Positions 34,347-43,150 of a stretch of 64,000 nucleotides of DNA are shown here, one piece after another. Source of the DNA: Candidatus Bathyarchaeota archaeon (lineage in GTDB: Archaea > Thermoproteota > Bathyarchaeia > Bathyarchaeales > Bathycorpusculaceae); assembly GCA_003141855.1 (NCBI GenBank), contig PLNS01000012.1, forward strand, positions 117,057-181,056, read 5' to 3'. Below the pieces are notes generated by a model. The model was not told the DNA's origin. It saw only the letters and a list, made by a program, of their open reading frames with translations, and did not search any database. The position numbers and the translations under genes were made by a program. How positions within the stretch are numbered: position 1 is the first letter of the stretch; every line of letters begins with the position of its first letter.

Positions 34347-34736
34347 TTATTTCGCAGCTTGCTCTGGCTTGGCTTCTGCTGGCTTTGCTGGTCTTTCAAC
34401 AATTTTCATGTTGATTTGAACTATTTCGTCGGTAATGATGTTTCCGCGGACGGTTTTGCGTCTTCTTTCGCCCTTTTTCTTTGGGCTAAAGCCTGCTCCG
34501 CCGCTTAGTACAACTCTTCGTCGTACACCGCCATGGACGTTTCCTCTCATGGGTACGCCGTCTTTGTCGGAGCCGCCTAGAATTTGTACTGTGTGTGCTG
34601 GTAAGTCTACTGCTGAGCCGTCTAATGTTTCGCCCAATCGTCTTCCTATGAATGGGGCTGCGCGCGCTTCTTCGAGCTCAACTACCTTTGATGTTCCAGC
34701 TTCGGGATCGGAAACTATTACCTTAAACTTTGCCAT
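34347..34736 (-). CDS. rps6e: 30S ribosomal protein S6e (eS6)
   Basis: 129 aa. MAKFKVIVSDPEAGTSKVVE, IGRRLGETLDGSAVDLP, LGGSDKDGVPMRGNVHGGVRRRVVLSGG are the family signature. Short Ala/Lys/Pro tail. Upstream of aIF2-gamma, 96-nt spacer. Confidence 0.96.
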   Translation of the reverse strand: MAKFKVIVSDPEAGTSKVVELEEARAAPFIGRRLGETLDGSAVDLPAHTVQILGGSDKDGVPMRGNVHGGVRRRVVLSGGAGFSPKKKGERRRKTVRGNIITDEIVQINMKIVERPAKPAEAKPEQAAK

Positions 34737-35019
34737 TGAATATCTCTCCAGCGGAGTATGAAATTGGGTGCTCTCTCTATTAAGGATTTATCTTGGAGTG
34801 ATTTAATTTATTAAAGAGGTACTTTTTGTCCTTCGAGTTGGTTAGGCTTAGGTAGAAGTACATTTGACTTCCGTTTATGTTCATTTCGTTATATTTTGCC
34901 CAGTTGTGTTATTTCTTCAGGTGCATTATCCACGATTTCTTCGTAGTTTTCTTCTTTGTACTCTATTTTGTGGATGTACGTTCCTTTTAAATTCGCAGGC
35001 TATTCAGCTTTTAATAAAA
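34737..35019. pseudogene. spacer with a possible coding remnant (34889-34999, minus strand)
   Basis: 283-bp gap. On the minus strand 34999-34889 reads, between two stops and without a start codon, NLKGTYIHKIEYKEENYEEI then VDNAPEEITQLGKI, which looks like a real C-terminal end. It may be a decayed gene fragment. The plus-strand 83-codon frame over the same bases has no protein character. Rest of the gap: promoter of rps6e only. Confidence 0.25.
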
Positions 35020-35244
35020 TTAATCTTTCTTCGGAAAAACTGCCAGAACAACTGTCAAAAATACAAGCACCAAGAGCGCTGCACCGAAAATAATAAGTGG
35101 AATCCTGAAAGCTAGCTCGGAATGCAGAACAGTAGTTGTAGGTAAACCTCCCAAATAAGCCGCTAAGAAAATACCTACAAAAACGGCGCCTATTCCTTGA
35201 AGGGAGAATAAAACTGTAGTTATTTTTTTGTTAGCTAACGTCAT
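35020..35244 (-). CDS. small two-helix membrane protein
   Basis: 74 aa, helices about 10-30 and 46-70 (IIFGAALLVLVFLTVVLAVF). No family recognised. TAA at 35020. Codon use is ordinary for the window. Confidence 0.55.
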   Translation of the reverse strand: MTLANKKITTVLFSLQGIGAVFVGIFLAAYLGGLPTTTVLHSELAFRIPLIIFGAALLVLVFLTVVLAVFPKKD

Positions 35245-35424
35245 TAAGATCCCTCTTTCTCTGAGTTTATTGGTTTATTGATAAAGAATGGGTTTGTATT
35301 TAAGATTAACCTTTGCCCCTGTTTGACAAAAAGAAAGTCTGTAAATCCAAAAGTAGATTGCGCTAAACCGCAAATATTAATATTTAACAGAACGAGAGAA
35401 TTTCTTAATAGCAGGTTGAAGGCT

Positions 35425-36366
35425 ATGACTGAACAAAAATTCTATTCACCGTTAAAAATAGGTTTACTGATAGTGGCTTTATCCTATTTCCTGTTTAGCT
35501 TACACGGGGCTTTCACTCTTTCTTGGATTGGTGAATGGAGTCGTGGCAGGTTTTTTTCTTTTGCAATTTTCGCTGAGGACATTTCAGGATTCATTGGATT
35601 AATTTTCAGATTCTTAGGCAGCCTCATAGCTCTTGCGGCAATCATCTTCTACTTTGTAAAAAAGAATCTTTCAAAACCCACAGCATACAAAATACTGAAG
35701 GTGGTTCTGGTCTTTGAAGCGATTTATTGGTTGGGCCTTCTTACGACAGGAGCAGTGGATTTTCAAAATTTGTTTTCCAGAGGCGCAAGTAACCGTACGG
35801 TAATATCGGTTCTGAACTCATTGATGACGGGTGCTTTGCCTAGCTTGATGGAGTCTTTAGCTATTCCTATTGCCTTGTTCATTTTGGCTTATAAGCTGGG
35901 TCCAAACAAACCCTTGAAGGGAGCGATAAAATGGGGATTAATTACAGGTACAATCTACCTTATCGTGTTTTGGCTGCTCAATACAAGCATGTGGATATTA
36001 ACAATACGACAGAAAGGGATGAGTTACCTAACTTCTTACCCCCAAAACCTGCTAAGTTTCGTTTTAACCACATTCGGGTTGATAGCATTGGCAATTTTCA
36101 CGGCGTATTTTACAAAGAAATCCAGTGGAGCGGAAACGCTGCAAGAACTAAAACTGAAAACCGTCGGTGCCATTATCACAGCTCTTGGAATGTACTTCCT
36201 CTGGAACTATTTATCATGGATTTTCTTTGGAGGCGATTACGTGTGGAGCTACTGGTTTGCATGGTTCCTTGGGCATAACATGGATTTATGGATGTTGTCA
36301 CTTCCACTGGTTGGTTTACCCCTGCTCTTTATCAATAGGCGCTCAAAAGAAACTAATTCCCAATAG
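35425..36366 (+). CDS. polytopic membrane protein of unknown function
   Basis: 313 aa from ATG 35425 (AGGTTGAAGG upstream); the longer frame from 35278 adds a segment with no protein character. About eight membrane helices, starting KIGLLIVALSYFLFSLHGAF and ending WMLSLPLVGLPLLFI. Aromatic-rich loop YLSWIFFGGDYVWSYWFAWF. No named family; no transport motif seen. Upstream AAATATTAATATTTAAC may be its promoter. Confidence 0.7.
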   Translation: MTEQKFYSPLKIGLLIVALSYFLFSLHGAFTLSWIGEWSRGRFFSFAIFAEDISGFIGLIFRFLGSLIALAAIIFYFVKKNLSKPTAYKILKVVLVFEAIYWLGLLTTGAVDFQNLFSRGASNRTVISVLNSLMTGALPSLMESLAIPIALFILAYKLGPNKPLKGAIKWGLITGTIYLIVFWLLNTSMWILTIRQKGMSYLTSYPQNLLSFVLTTFGLIALAIFTAYFTKKSSGAETLQELKLKTVGAIITALGMYFLWNYLSWIFFGGDYVWSYWFAWFLGHNMDLWMLSLPLVGLPLLFINRRSKETNSQ

Positions 36367-36547
36367 GATAACTAGAACCTGACAGATAATGGTTTAAAAA
36401 GTGGTGGTTATTCCCAAAGTTAAAAAAGAGAGGATTCGCGGGACATATTCCGATGGGTTATCCCCTAAGGATTTATGAAAAGTTAACTACCCAATGCCGA
36501 ACTTTTAAGCAAGTTCTGATTATTCAGGTAAAAGTTTTAATTTAACC

Positions 36548-37783
36548 GTGAACTGGTTTGTGGCTATGTGGCGGCTAGGATTCTTCTTTCACGAAATAGC
36601 GTTCGGGCTGTTAAGCGTCTTTATACCGCTCTACCTAGTTGCCTTCAAAGACACGAGTATTCTGGGCGGACCGCTTGTTGCGTTGGGCGTAATGACGTCA
36701 ATAGCTATATTCTGCTCCATCCCTGCCTCTTTCCTATGGGGATACCTCTGTGATGCCACGCGGCACTACAAAGCGTTTATTCTTCTTTCATTCTTTTCCT
36801 CAGCCATAATTCTCTTCTTGATGGCTCTTCCCTTTGCCCAAAACATCGTCCTCTTCGTCATCTTGTATGTGGTAATGCAAGTGCTCCATGTCTCACATGA
36901 AGCACCAAAAAACATCCTAATCGCTGAACACTACAGCCGTGAAGACTGGGAAAAATCCTATGGCTTCTACGAAGGGCTCACTGAAATCGGATTTATTATT
37001 GGGTTAGCGATTGGATTGGTATTGGTTACAGCTGCCCTTAGCTCTGCTGTTTTTGCAACTTACACCTTTTACTTGTGCAGTGGTTTGAGCTTGGTTGCGT
37101 TCATATTATCTATAGTTTTGATTGCTGACCCGTTGATGATTTTTGAGCGACGCCTAGTGGGGATGGAGAGAACGCTAGATTTCACCGCTCGCGGCTTAGA
37201 ATCATACGGGCAACGTTGGAAAGGTTCGCTAAAACAGGAAAGTTTCCCCGGGTTTGCCTTTGCCATAGTAATCTTTTCTCTTGCAACAAGTCTCTTTTTT
37301 ACGCCTCTGCCAATATATCTAAAAACGATTTTTAACGGACAATCAAGCATGGTTTATATTTTTTACATATTAAATTCCGTGGGAGCAACAGTAGGCTATT
37401 TCTTAATCCGTAACCGCGCAAGGTCAATGGATCTAAGAAAACAGATGCCACGGTTCGTGCTCCTGCGAAGTCTCCTTATCTTTTTGTTGGTTGGAGTTAT
37501 CGAGTTTGCTTTTTCACCAACCATTTTGACGGGTGTTCTTCTTGTCTTCATTGGTTTCGCATACGCCATGTACTACATAATGATGATTTCCCTTTCAATG
37601 GAACTTATTCCTGAAGGGAAAACAGGCTTTTTTGACGGTCTTGTCGGATTAGGTGCCGCAGTAGGCTCATTCCTTGGGCCTTTCTTAGCTCAACGATTAA
37701 GTTATGTTCCAACTTTCCTGATTGCCAGTGTAGCTTTCTTCTGTGCGTTTTTAATACTTAAAATTTTTGCGATTAAACGTTAA
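36548..37783 (+). CDS. MFS transporter
   Basis: 411 aa with about twelve membrane helices; the loop-2/3 motif appears as GYLCDATRHYK and the first helix as FFHEIAFGLLSVFIPLYLVAF. Second half begins near FAFAIVIFSLATSLFF. Substrate cannot be told. GTG start; no clear ribosome site in the 181-bp spacer upstream, which shows nothing else. Confidence 0.85.
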   Translation: MNWFVAMWRLGFFFHEIAFGLLSVFIPLYLVAFKDTSILGGPLVALGVMTSIAIFCSIPASFLWGYLCDATRHYKAFILLSFFSSAIILFLMALPFAQNIVLFVILYVVMQVLHVSHEAPKNILIAEHYSREDWEKSYGFYEGLTEIGFIIGLAIGLVLVTAALSSAVFATYTFYLCSGLSLVAFILSIVLIADPLMIFERRLVGMERTLDFTARGLESYGQRWKGSLKQESFPGFAFAIVIFSLATSLFFTPLPIYLKTIFNGQSSMVYIFYILNSVGATVGYFLIRNRARSMDLRKQMPRFVLLRSLLIFLLVGVIEFAFSPTILTGVLLVFIGFAYAMYYIMMISLSMELIPEGKTGFFDGLVGLGAAVGSFLGPFLAQRLSYVPTFLIASVAFFCAFLILKIFAIKR

Positions 37784-37831
37784 ACAAAAAAGAAAAGTGG
37801 TTGAGCGAGTTTTCGCTCGGGGTTTTTAGGT

Positions 37832-39271
37832 TTATTCTGTGTGGACTCTGTACAAGTCGACGTCTTCGCGCATGCTTGGTGTTAATTCGAGGAAGTCTCG
37901 GACTGAACGTTCAATGTCTTTGGATTGTGTAACGTATCTGCCGACGATGAGTATGTCTGCGCCTTGCTCTAATGCTTCTTTTGCTGTCTCTGGCATTATG
38001 CCGCCTGCAACTGCAATCAGGAACTTTTTCCCTGGGAATGCTTGCCGAATAAGCTTTATTCGCTCTAGTCCGCAGCTTCTACCGCTTTCTTGGTCAATGC
38101 CTCGGTGTAAGATGACGATGTCTGGGAACTCTTTGAGAGATTTGAGTTTACCAAGCACATCTTCAACGTTTAGCATGTCGATGACTGCGTATATTCCAAG
38201 GCGTTTCGCTTCATGTGTGAATGCGTCAAGGGTTTCTGGTGGTGCTAAGCCTGCTGCGACTACTGCGTCTGCGGTGTCTTCGTAGGCGATGTCTACTTCA
38301 ACTTTGCCTACATCAAGCGTTTTGAGGTCTGCAATAATGAATTTGTCTCTGGCTATTTGGCGTAGTTCGTTGATGCCTCTTGTGCCGTAGCGTTTGATGA
38401 GTGGAGTTCCGACTTCAAGGATGATTCTGTCGCTTCCTGGCAGTTGTTCAATAACCTTCTTTGCCCCTTCAAGTGAGGGTGCGTCAAGTGCAATTTGTAG
38501 GTATGGTGGTCTCCATAGGCGTGGAACTTTGAAGCCCATGATTGGGTGCTTTGCGCGGTCTTTTTCGTAGATTATCTTTTCCAGTGACGGGTACTTCTTT
38601 AATGCTCGTTGAAGCGCCATTTTTGTTGCGCCATAGTTGTACTGATATATCTTGCGGTAATCAGTTGCTTTTGGATGAATGAAAACGCTGCAAATGATAA
38701 CCCAGCTATCTAGCTTGTTTGCTGGAATGATTCCTTCTTCGGCTGAGTCAGCGATGGCTTTTGCGACTGCTGCTTGGGCTGGACCGAAAATTTTTGCTGT
38801 ATCTTCCATGTTTTTGAGGGTGACTTTTGGTACTATTAGGGTGTGTGGTTTTGGCGGCAGGTTAGGTCTGATTACTGCTAGGACTGGTGTGTGGCCGGCT
38901 GATAATTGTGTCATTCCATTCGCGAATGCTTGTCCAACTGGTCCATTTTTGTCGCCTATCATCAGGTCAATGTGAGCAACTTCGTTTCCCTCTCCTAACA
39001 GCGATTCACCGATTAGGTACACAGGTCCTGAATCTTCTTCTGCATCGTCAGTTGTTGTCGGCATGCGGTCTACAATCTCCTTGAAATCGACATTGAACTC
39101 CTTTAGCCATGAGTAAAGTGTGTCTCTGTGAATGTCCATTTCTTTTGCTGTTCCGACGACTGTCGGTTTTGTCGGCTTACCTTTAGAACCAACTTCTTTT
39201 TTTGCGGCTTCTGTTAGCATTTTTATAAATTCTTCACGTGTTTCTGGCTTTTTAACGTCTGCTCCCGACAT
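37832..39271 (-). CDS. HTH-Fae-Hps triple fusion (formaldehyde-activating enzyme / hexulose-6-phosphate synthase)
   Basis: 479 aa. Residues 83-250: formaldehyde-activating enzyme, which condenses formaldehyde with tetrahydromethanopterin; catalytic-type His100 in NEVAHIDLMIGDKNGPVG. Residues 255-479: 3-hexulose-6-phosphate synthase of the RuMP route (LQIALDAPSLEGAKK, EVGTPLIKRYG, ADLKTLDVGKVEVDIAYEDTA, GADILIVGRYVT). Fae-Hps fusions are known in archaea, where they supply ribulose 5-phosphate or detoxify formaldehyde. Unusual here is residues 1-75: a charged region and a helix-turn-helix-like segment (VVGTAKEMDIHRDTLYSWLKEFNVDF) before the normal Fae start at YLIGESLLGEG. ATG 39271 with GAGGT upstream. 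Confidence 0.93.
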   Translation of the reverse strand: MSGADVKKPETREEFIKMLTEAAKKEVGSKGKPTKPTVVGTAKEMDIHRDTLYSWLKEFNVDFKEIVDRMPTTTDDAEEDSGPVYLIGESLLGEGNEVAHIDLMIGDKNGPVGQAFANGMTQLSAGHTPVLAVIRPNLPPKPHTLIVPKVTLKNMEDTAKIFGPAQAAVAKAIADSAEEGIIPANKLDSWVIICSVFIHPKATDYRKIYQYNYGATKMALQRALKKYPSLEKIIYEKDRAKHPIMGFKVPRLWRPPYLQIALDAPSLEGAKKVIEQLPGSDRIILEVGTPLIKRYGTRGINELRQIARDKFIIADLKTLDVGKVEVDIAYEDTADAVVAAGLAPPETLDAFTHEAKRLGIYAVIDMLNVEDVLGKLKSLKEFPDIVILHRGIDQESGRSCGLERIKLIRQAFPGKKFLIAVAGGIMPETAKEALEQGADILIVGRYVTQSKDIERSVRDFLELTPSMREDVDLYRVHTE

Positions 39272-39277
39272 TTAATT

Positions 39278-39300
39278 AACCTCGGTCGCTCTCTGAGGTT
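39278..39300. promoter_or_regulatory. inverted repeat in the fae-hps leader
   Basis: AACCTC - 11 nt - GAGGTT, between the TATA box and the start codon of the HTH-Fae-Hps gene; arms extend to 8 bp with one mismatch (39276-39302). Could be an operator or an RNA hairpin over the ribosome site. Confidence 0.4.
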
Positions 39301-39306
39301 TACCTT

Positions 39307-39318
39307 GTATATAAAAAT
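39307..39318 (-). promoter_or_regulatory. TATA box for fae-hps
   Basis: ATTTTTATATAC on the minus strand; predicted transcript start about 39285, leader about 13 nt. Confidence 0.55.
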
Positions 39319-39435
39319 GTCGGAAGGGCTTCATAGGATTAAGGTTGGTTGAGTCAGTTTTAGCGATAGGTTGCCGTTTGACGGTTGTTTTTATGTGGCG
39401 ATAGTATTTTTGTCGTTTTTACCTCATCGCTAAAT

Positions 39436-39444
39436 CTTTATATC
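39436..39444 (+). promoter_or_regulatory. TATA box for the 60-aa membrane protein
   Basis: CTTTATATC about 45 nt before ATG 39486; supports the small gene as real. Confidence 0.5.
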
Positions 39445-39485
39445 TGAAGTCTTGTATTGAATGCCTAATTTAGCGGAGAAATTCG

Positions 39486-39668
39486 ATGTCTTGGACTGAC
39501 TGGACATTATTAGGCATATTCATACTTGGTTTCTTGCTGTTCCTGTACGGTGCCAACACGTACAATCAAGTCGTCGGGTACAGCGGCGTTTACTTGTTCA
39601 TCGGTTCAATCGTAGCCTACCTTGTCGTCTACATCTACAAGGAACTAACAAAGAAAGCGTCTTGTTAG
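39486..39668 (+). CDS. small two-helix membrane protein (60 aa)
   Basis: Helices about 7-22 (LLGIFILGFLLFLYGA) and 32-52 (GVYLFIGSIVAYLVVYIY). A TATA box and GCGGAGAA ribosome site precede ATG 39486. Divergent from fae-hps and overlapping by four bases the 3' end of the carboxypeptidase gene. Function unknown. Confidence 0.65.
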   Translation: MSWTDWTLLGIFILGFLLFLYGANTYNQVVGYSGVYLFIGSIVAYLVVYIYKELTKKASC

Positions 39669-41221
39669 AACCCGTAAAGGCCGCCGTATTTTTTGTTTAG
39701 GTACTGCAGGTGTGGTTCTGAATCTAGGGTTCTTCCCGTTGCCCGTTTGATTAGTTCTTCTGGGTCATAGAGGTCGCCTTGGCGGTGAATGTTAGTTTTC
39801 AACCAACCGTTAATGCCTTCGAGTTTTCCCTCTGCAAGTTGACTGTGCCAGTCTGGCAGGTCTTTGGTGAGGGCAGCGGTTATTTGTCCACTGTAGATGT
39901 TGCCTAACGCGTAGCTTGGGAAGTAACCGTAAAGTCCGCTTGCCCAATGCGTATCTTGCATCGCACCCTCCGAGTCGTTTTCGATTTTTACGCCGAGATA
40001 ATCCGCGTATTTTTGGTTCCACGCCTCTGGAAGCTCGTTGACTGTGATTTTGTCGGCGAAGAGGTCCCTTTCGATTTCAAAGCGGATGATGATGTGGAGG
40101 CTGTAGGTTACTTCGTCTGCTTCGATTCGGATTTTTGAGCGTTCAACCTTGTTTATGGCTTGGATGAACGGCTCTAACTGGAGGTTGTTTAGGCTTGGTG
40201 CTGCCTGTTTGATTTTCGGCAGAAAACCTGTCCAAAACTCTTTTGAACGTCCGATAATGTTTTCGTAGAATCGTGATTGGGATTCGTGTATGCCGTAGGA
40301 GCATGTTGAGCCGACTGGCTGGTATTGCCATTCTGGGTTGAGGTTTTGCTCGTAGAGCGCGTGCCCGCTCTCGTGGAGCACAGAGAAGATTGAGCTGGCA
40401 AAATTGTTGGGATAGTAATGCGTGGTTATGCGCACATCATCATAGTAGCCCGTGGTAAAGGGATGCTCTGTCTCATCAACTCTTCCCCCAGCTTCCGATG
40501 AGGCAGTGTCGTAACCGAGCGTTTCCGTTATTAATTGTGTGATTTTGCGCTGGTTCTCTACTGGCACAACCAGATTGAGGACCTGGGTGGACGGTTTAGT
40601 CTGGCAATCTTCAATTTTAGCGATTAACGGCTTTAAACCTGCCAATAGCTGGTTGAAGGTTTTAGTTATGGTCTCTGCAGGCATTTTCGGCTCAAAATTG
40701 TCAAGCAACGCTTCATAAGGAGTTTTGGTTTCTTTGACTTTCATGAGAATTTCCGCGGCTTGCTTGCTGAGGTCTAAAAGTTTTTGCAAGTCAGCCTTGA
40801 ATAGGTTAAAGTCTTTTTTTGCCTTGGCTTTCTTCCATGTGTTGACTGTTAATGCTTCTTGCATGGCAAGGTCTGCAACGAGTTTTTCGGGCAGAGCGGT
40901 TTGTTCAAGGTAGCTTTTGTTGATTAGGTATAGGTTGCGTTTTTCCACTTGCCCCATGGCTTCATAATCGGGGCTTTTTTGGATGGAGTTTAAGAGTTTT
41001 CCTATTTCCGGGTCCGTTCCCAGTTTATGGTGAATGCGGCTAAGCAATGCCAATTGCTGGCTGCGCTGCTCCACAGCCTTCGGCGGCATATAAATTTCCA
41101 TATCCCAGTGGATAATCCCTTCAGCCGTCGAAAGCACCACCGCATCCTTGGTTTTTATTAAAAGTTCCCTGTAAGCTGAATCTAGGTTACTTGTCAAGGT
41201 GATTCTTCCTTTGTGTTTCAA
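39665..41221 (-). CDS. M32 family metallocarboxypeptidase
   Basis: 518 aa, normal length for thermostable carboxypeptidase 1 (Taq type). Zinc motif HESGH in SVLHESGHALYEQNL, with the downstream GIHESQSRFYEN glutamate, and WDMEIYMPPKAVEQRSQQLALL near the N-terminus. Removes C-terminal residues from peptides. TTG 41221 is the annotated frame start; TTG 41197 (after GGAAG) may be the true one. Confidence 0.93.
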   Translation of the reverse strand: MKHKGRITLTSNLDSAYRELLIKTKDAVVLSTAEGIIHWDMEIYMPPKAVEQRSQQLALLSRIHHKLGTDPEIGKLLNSIQKSPDYEAMGQVEKRNLYLINKSYLEQTALPEKLVADLAMQEALTVNTWKKAKAKKDFNLFKADLQKLLDLSKQAAEILMKVKETKTPYEALLDNFEPKMPAETITKTFNQLLAGLKPLIAKIEDCQTKPSTQVLNLVVPVENQRKITQLITETLGYDTASSEAGGRVDETEHPFTTGYYDDVRITTHYYPNNFASSIFSVLHESGHALYEQNLNPEWQYQPVGSTCSYGIHESQSRFYENIIGRSKEFWTGFLPKIKQAAPSLNNLQLEPFIQAINKVERSKIRIEADEVTYSLHIIIRFEIERDLFADKITVNELPEAWNQKYADYLGVKIENDSEGAMQDTHWASGLYGYFPSYALGNIYSGQITAALTKDLPDWHSQLAEGKLEGINGWLKTNIHRQGDLYDPEELIKRATGRTLDSEPHLQYLNKKYGGLYGF

Positions 41222-41276
41222 TGGTTGGCGTCTTTATTTACTGTTAGGTTAAAAGCGCTATCTGGTGCTCTCGGTA

Positions 41277-41303
41277 TGACCTACCCCCCTCTATATATAG
41301 CCT
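41277..41303 (+). repeat. partial relative of the intergenic repeat, copy D
   Basis: TGACCTACCCCCCTCTATAT shares the ACCTACCCCC core with copies A-C but not the downstream part. Weak member, in the 206-bp gap before the DUF996 gene. Confidence 0.35.
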
Positions 41304-41427
41304 GAAATTGCAAAACAGTTGTTTTTTGGAAGGGTTGGGTTTCTTGGTTTTAAGTAATCAAGCGGTAATTTGCTTGCAGGAGTCTTTTATCTAAGAAGAT
41401 AGTGCCGTTTGATTGAGGTCATATTAA

Positions 41428-42081
41428 TTGAGTAGCTTGGAATCTAATAAGAACTTGGCTGGCATCGGCTCAATATTGCTCATGTTTCCAGTAGTGAGCA
41501 TCGTCGGCATAATACTGCTTTTCGTCGGCATCAAAGGGCTGTCAGAGTACTATAAAGATGACAGCATCTACCGAAACGCAATCTGGGGCGTTATCTTCGG
41601 CATCATCGCCTTAGTTGCCATTGCAGTCGCAGTGCCCATATTCATAATGGGCGGCGTGTTTAGTAGCTTTGCATTAGGAGCGGCGGGCATAGGATTCGGA
41701 TTGATAACTCTGCTTCTGATAGCTGTTATTGTTTTTATCTTCTATGTGATAGCGGCAATGTACTTTAGACGAGTCTTCAACAGTCTCGCGCAAAGATCGG
41801 GCGAACACATGTTTGAAACAGCAGGAACGCTCCTGTTCATAGGCGCCATATTGACAATTCTATTTCTAATCGGCTTACTGCTGATATTTGTCGCTTGGAT
41901 AATCGCGACAATCGCATTCTTCTCGATAAAAGTTCCCTCGCAACCATACGCTTACGGACCGGCGCCAGCATCAACAGCAACAACAACACAAGCAACACGG
42001 TACTGCCCCAACTGCGGCTCACCAGTAGACGCAAACGCAACCTATTGCCCCCACTGCGGAAAACAACTTCCCCCAGCCTAA
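41428..42081 (+). CDS. DUF996 membrane protein with C-terminal zinc ribbon
   Basis: 217 aa. DUF996 pattern NLAGIGSILLMFPVVSIVGIILLFVGIKGLSEYYKD then four or five membrane helices to residue 172, and a zinc ribbon CPNCGSPVDANATYCPHCG at the end. TTG start with TGAGGTCAT upstream. Function unknown; widespread in archaea. Confidence 0.85.
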   Translation: MSSLESNKNLAGIGSILLMFPVVSIVGIILLFVGIKGLSEYYKDDSIYRNAIWGVIFGIIALVAIAVAVPIFIMGGVFSSFALGAAGIGFGLITLLLIAVIVFIFYVIAAMYFRRVFNSLAQRSGEHMFETAGTLLFIGAILTILFLIGLLLIFVAWIIATIAFFSIKVPSQPYAYGPAPASTATTTQATRYCPNCGSPVDANATYCPHCGKQLPPA

Positions 42082-42177
42082 TCTCTTTATTTTTTTTACC
42101 GCGTTTTGTTACTGCCCGCATGTAACCACATACGTTTAAGAGATTAGCAAGCTCGCTTTAATCGTGAAGTGCTCTTT

Positions 42178-42378
42178 ATGGAAAGAAAACCACCCTACGG
42201 CAAAAGAATCAAAAACCGCTCCACCTTGCCCAAAGCGCCACCGCTACATGAAGAACCCCTACGCGGAATAGAACCAGGCAAACTGGTCTGCACAATATGC
42301 GGAAAAAACTTCACAGCCAAAAGCCAGCTCGACAGGCACATGCTAACTGAGCATGAATCGCCCGAAGGAAGAGAATAA
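42178..42378 (+). CDS. single C2H2 zinc finger protein
   Basis: 66 aa from ATG 42178 (GTG 42169 possible). One classic finger CTICGKNFTAKSQLDRHMLTEH after a basic, proline-rich arm. Small C2H2 proteins of this type occur in archaea as putative regulators. Lies between the DUF996 gene and tRNA-Glu. Confidence 0.75.
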   Translation: MERKPPYGKRIKNRSTLPKAPPLHEEPLRGIEPGKLVCTICGKNFTAKSQLDRHMLTEHESPEGRE

Positions 42379-42397
42379 CAAAGAATAAATGATAAGT

Positions 42398-42475
42398 TGG
42401 TGCTCCGGCCGGGATTTGGACCCGGGTCGCCGACTCGAAAGGCCAGTATACTTGACCGGACTATACTACCGGAGC
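42398..42475 (-). tRNA. tRNA-Glu(UUC)
   Basis: Acceptor GCTCCGG/CCGGAGC, discriminator A, encoded CCA at 42398-42400. Anticodon stem CTGGC/GTCGG with loop CT-TTC-GA. T loop GTCCAAA between CCCGG and CCGG-type stems. No intron. Confidence 0.93.
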
Positions 42476-42547
42476 GCTTTTTACAATAAAGCATCAAGCA
42501 GAATGCTTTTTCCCTCGAATAAACCTTACCCTTCCAGAACCATACTT

Positions 42548-43066
42548 TTAGCTAACAGGCTTGTCGGGTTTAGGTTTTTTTGGGGTAAACAAAAAGGCAG
42601 TTATTTGCTCGACAAGTTTGGCTTGGTTTGTGGTGGTTTTTTCGAGTTCTTGGATTCTTTTTTCTAGGTCGTTTGAGATGATTTTGCCTTCGATGCGGTT
42701 GGCGGAGCGGAACATGAGCAGCATCTTGAACACTTCATCAATCGCTTTCTCCTGCTCGTCAGTGGATGAGGGCTTTGTTCCCGCGATAATGGATAACAGG
42801 TCAACGTAGTGCTCTTTTATTTTTAGTTCCGCGTTAACTGAGGGGTCAGTTGGGAACGCTATGCTCAACGGCGTCTTCTTGGCAAGTTCAGCAGCGGTTG
42901 GGAAGCGAATGATTATGTCTCCTCTTATCCATGAAGAAACAAACTCTGAAACGAACCGTCGGATATCTTTTTCCGAGTAAAGCAGAGGTGACTCTGGTTT
43001 TGGCTCTGTTTTCCTTTTAATTCTGACACTGATAACTTTCTTGTCCTCTGCATTATTTTTCGACAT
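42548..43066 (-). CDS. conserved protein of unknown function
   Basis: 172 aa, soluble. Basic N-terminus (VISVRIKRKTEPKPE), helical middle, and a C-terminal coiled coil (IISNDLEKRIQELEKTTTNQAKLVEQ) with a Lys/Pro tail. No motif I recognise. Upstream neighbour on the same strand is the HD phosphohydrolase, whose 3' end is 84 nt away. Confidence 0.55.
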   Translation of the reverse strand: MSKNNAEDKKVISVRIKRKTEPKPESPLLYSEKDIRRFVSEFVSSWIRGDIIIRFPTAAELAKKTPLSIAFPTDPSVNAELKIKEHYVDLLSIIAGTKPSSTDEQEKAIDEVFKMLLMFRSANRIEGKIISNDLEKRIQELEKTTTNQAKLVEQITAFLFTPKKPKPDKPVS

Positions 43067-43150
43067 TTGCTCCCTTCCATGCGCTGTCTAAGCGTTCTCT
43101 GTTCTTTTTCTTAAGCAAGACCTAGTATTTAAGAAAAAGCATATCTTGCA

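Noticed and set aside
34864-35115. 83-codon plus-strand frame in the eS6 upstream gap
   Set aside because: Cys/Phe/Leu-rich antisense text over a more protein-like minus-strand frame; no promoter or ribosome site.
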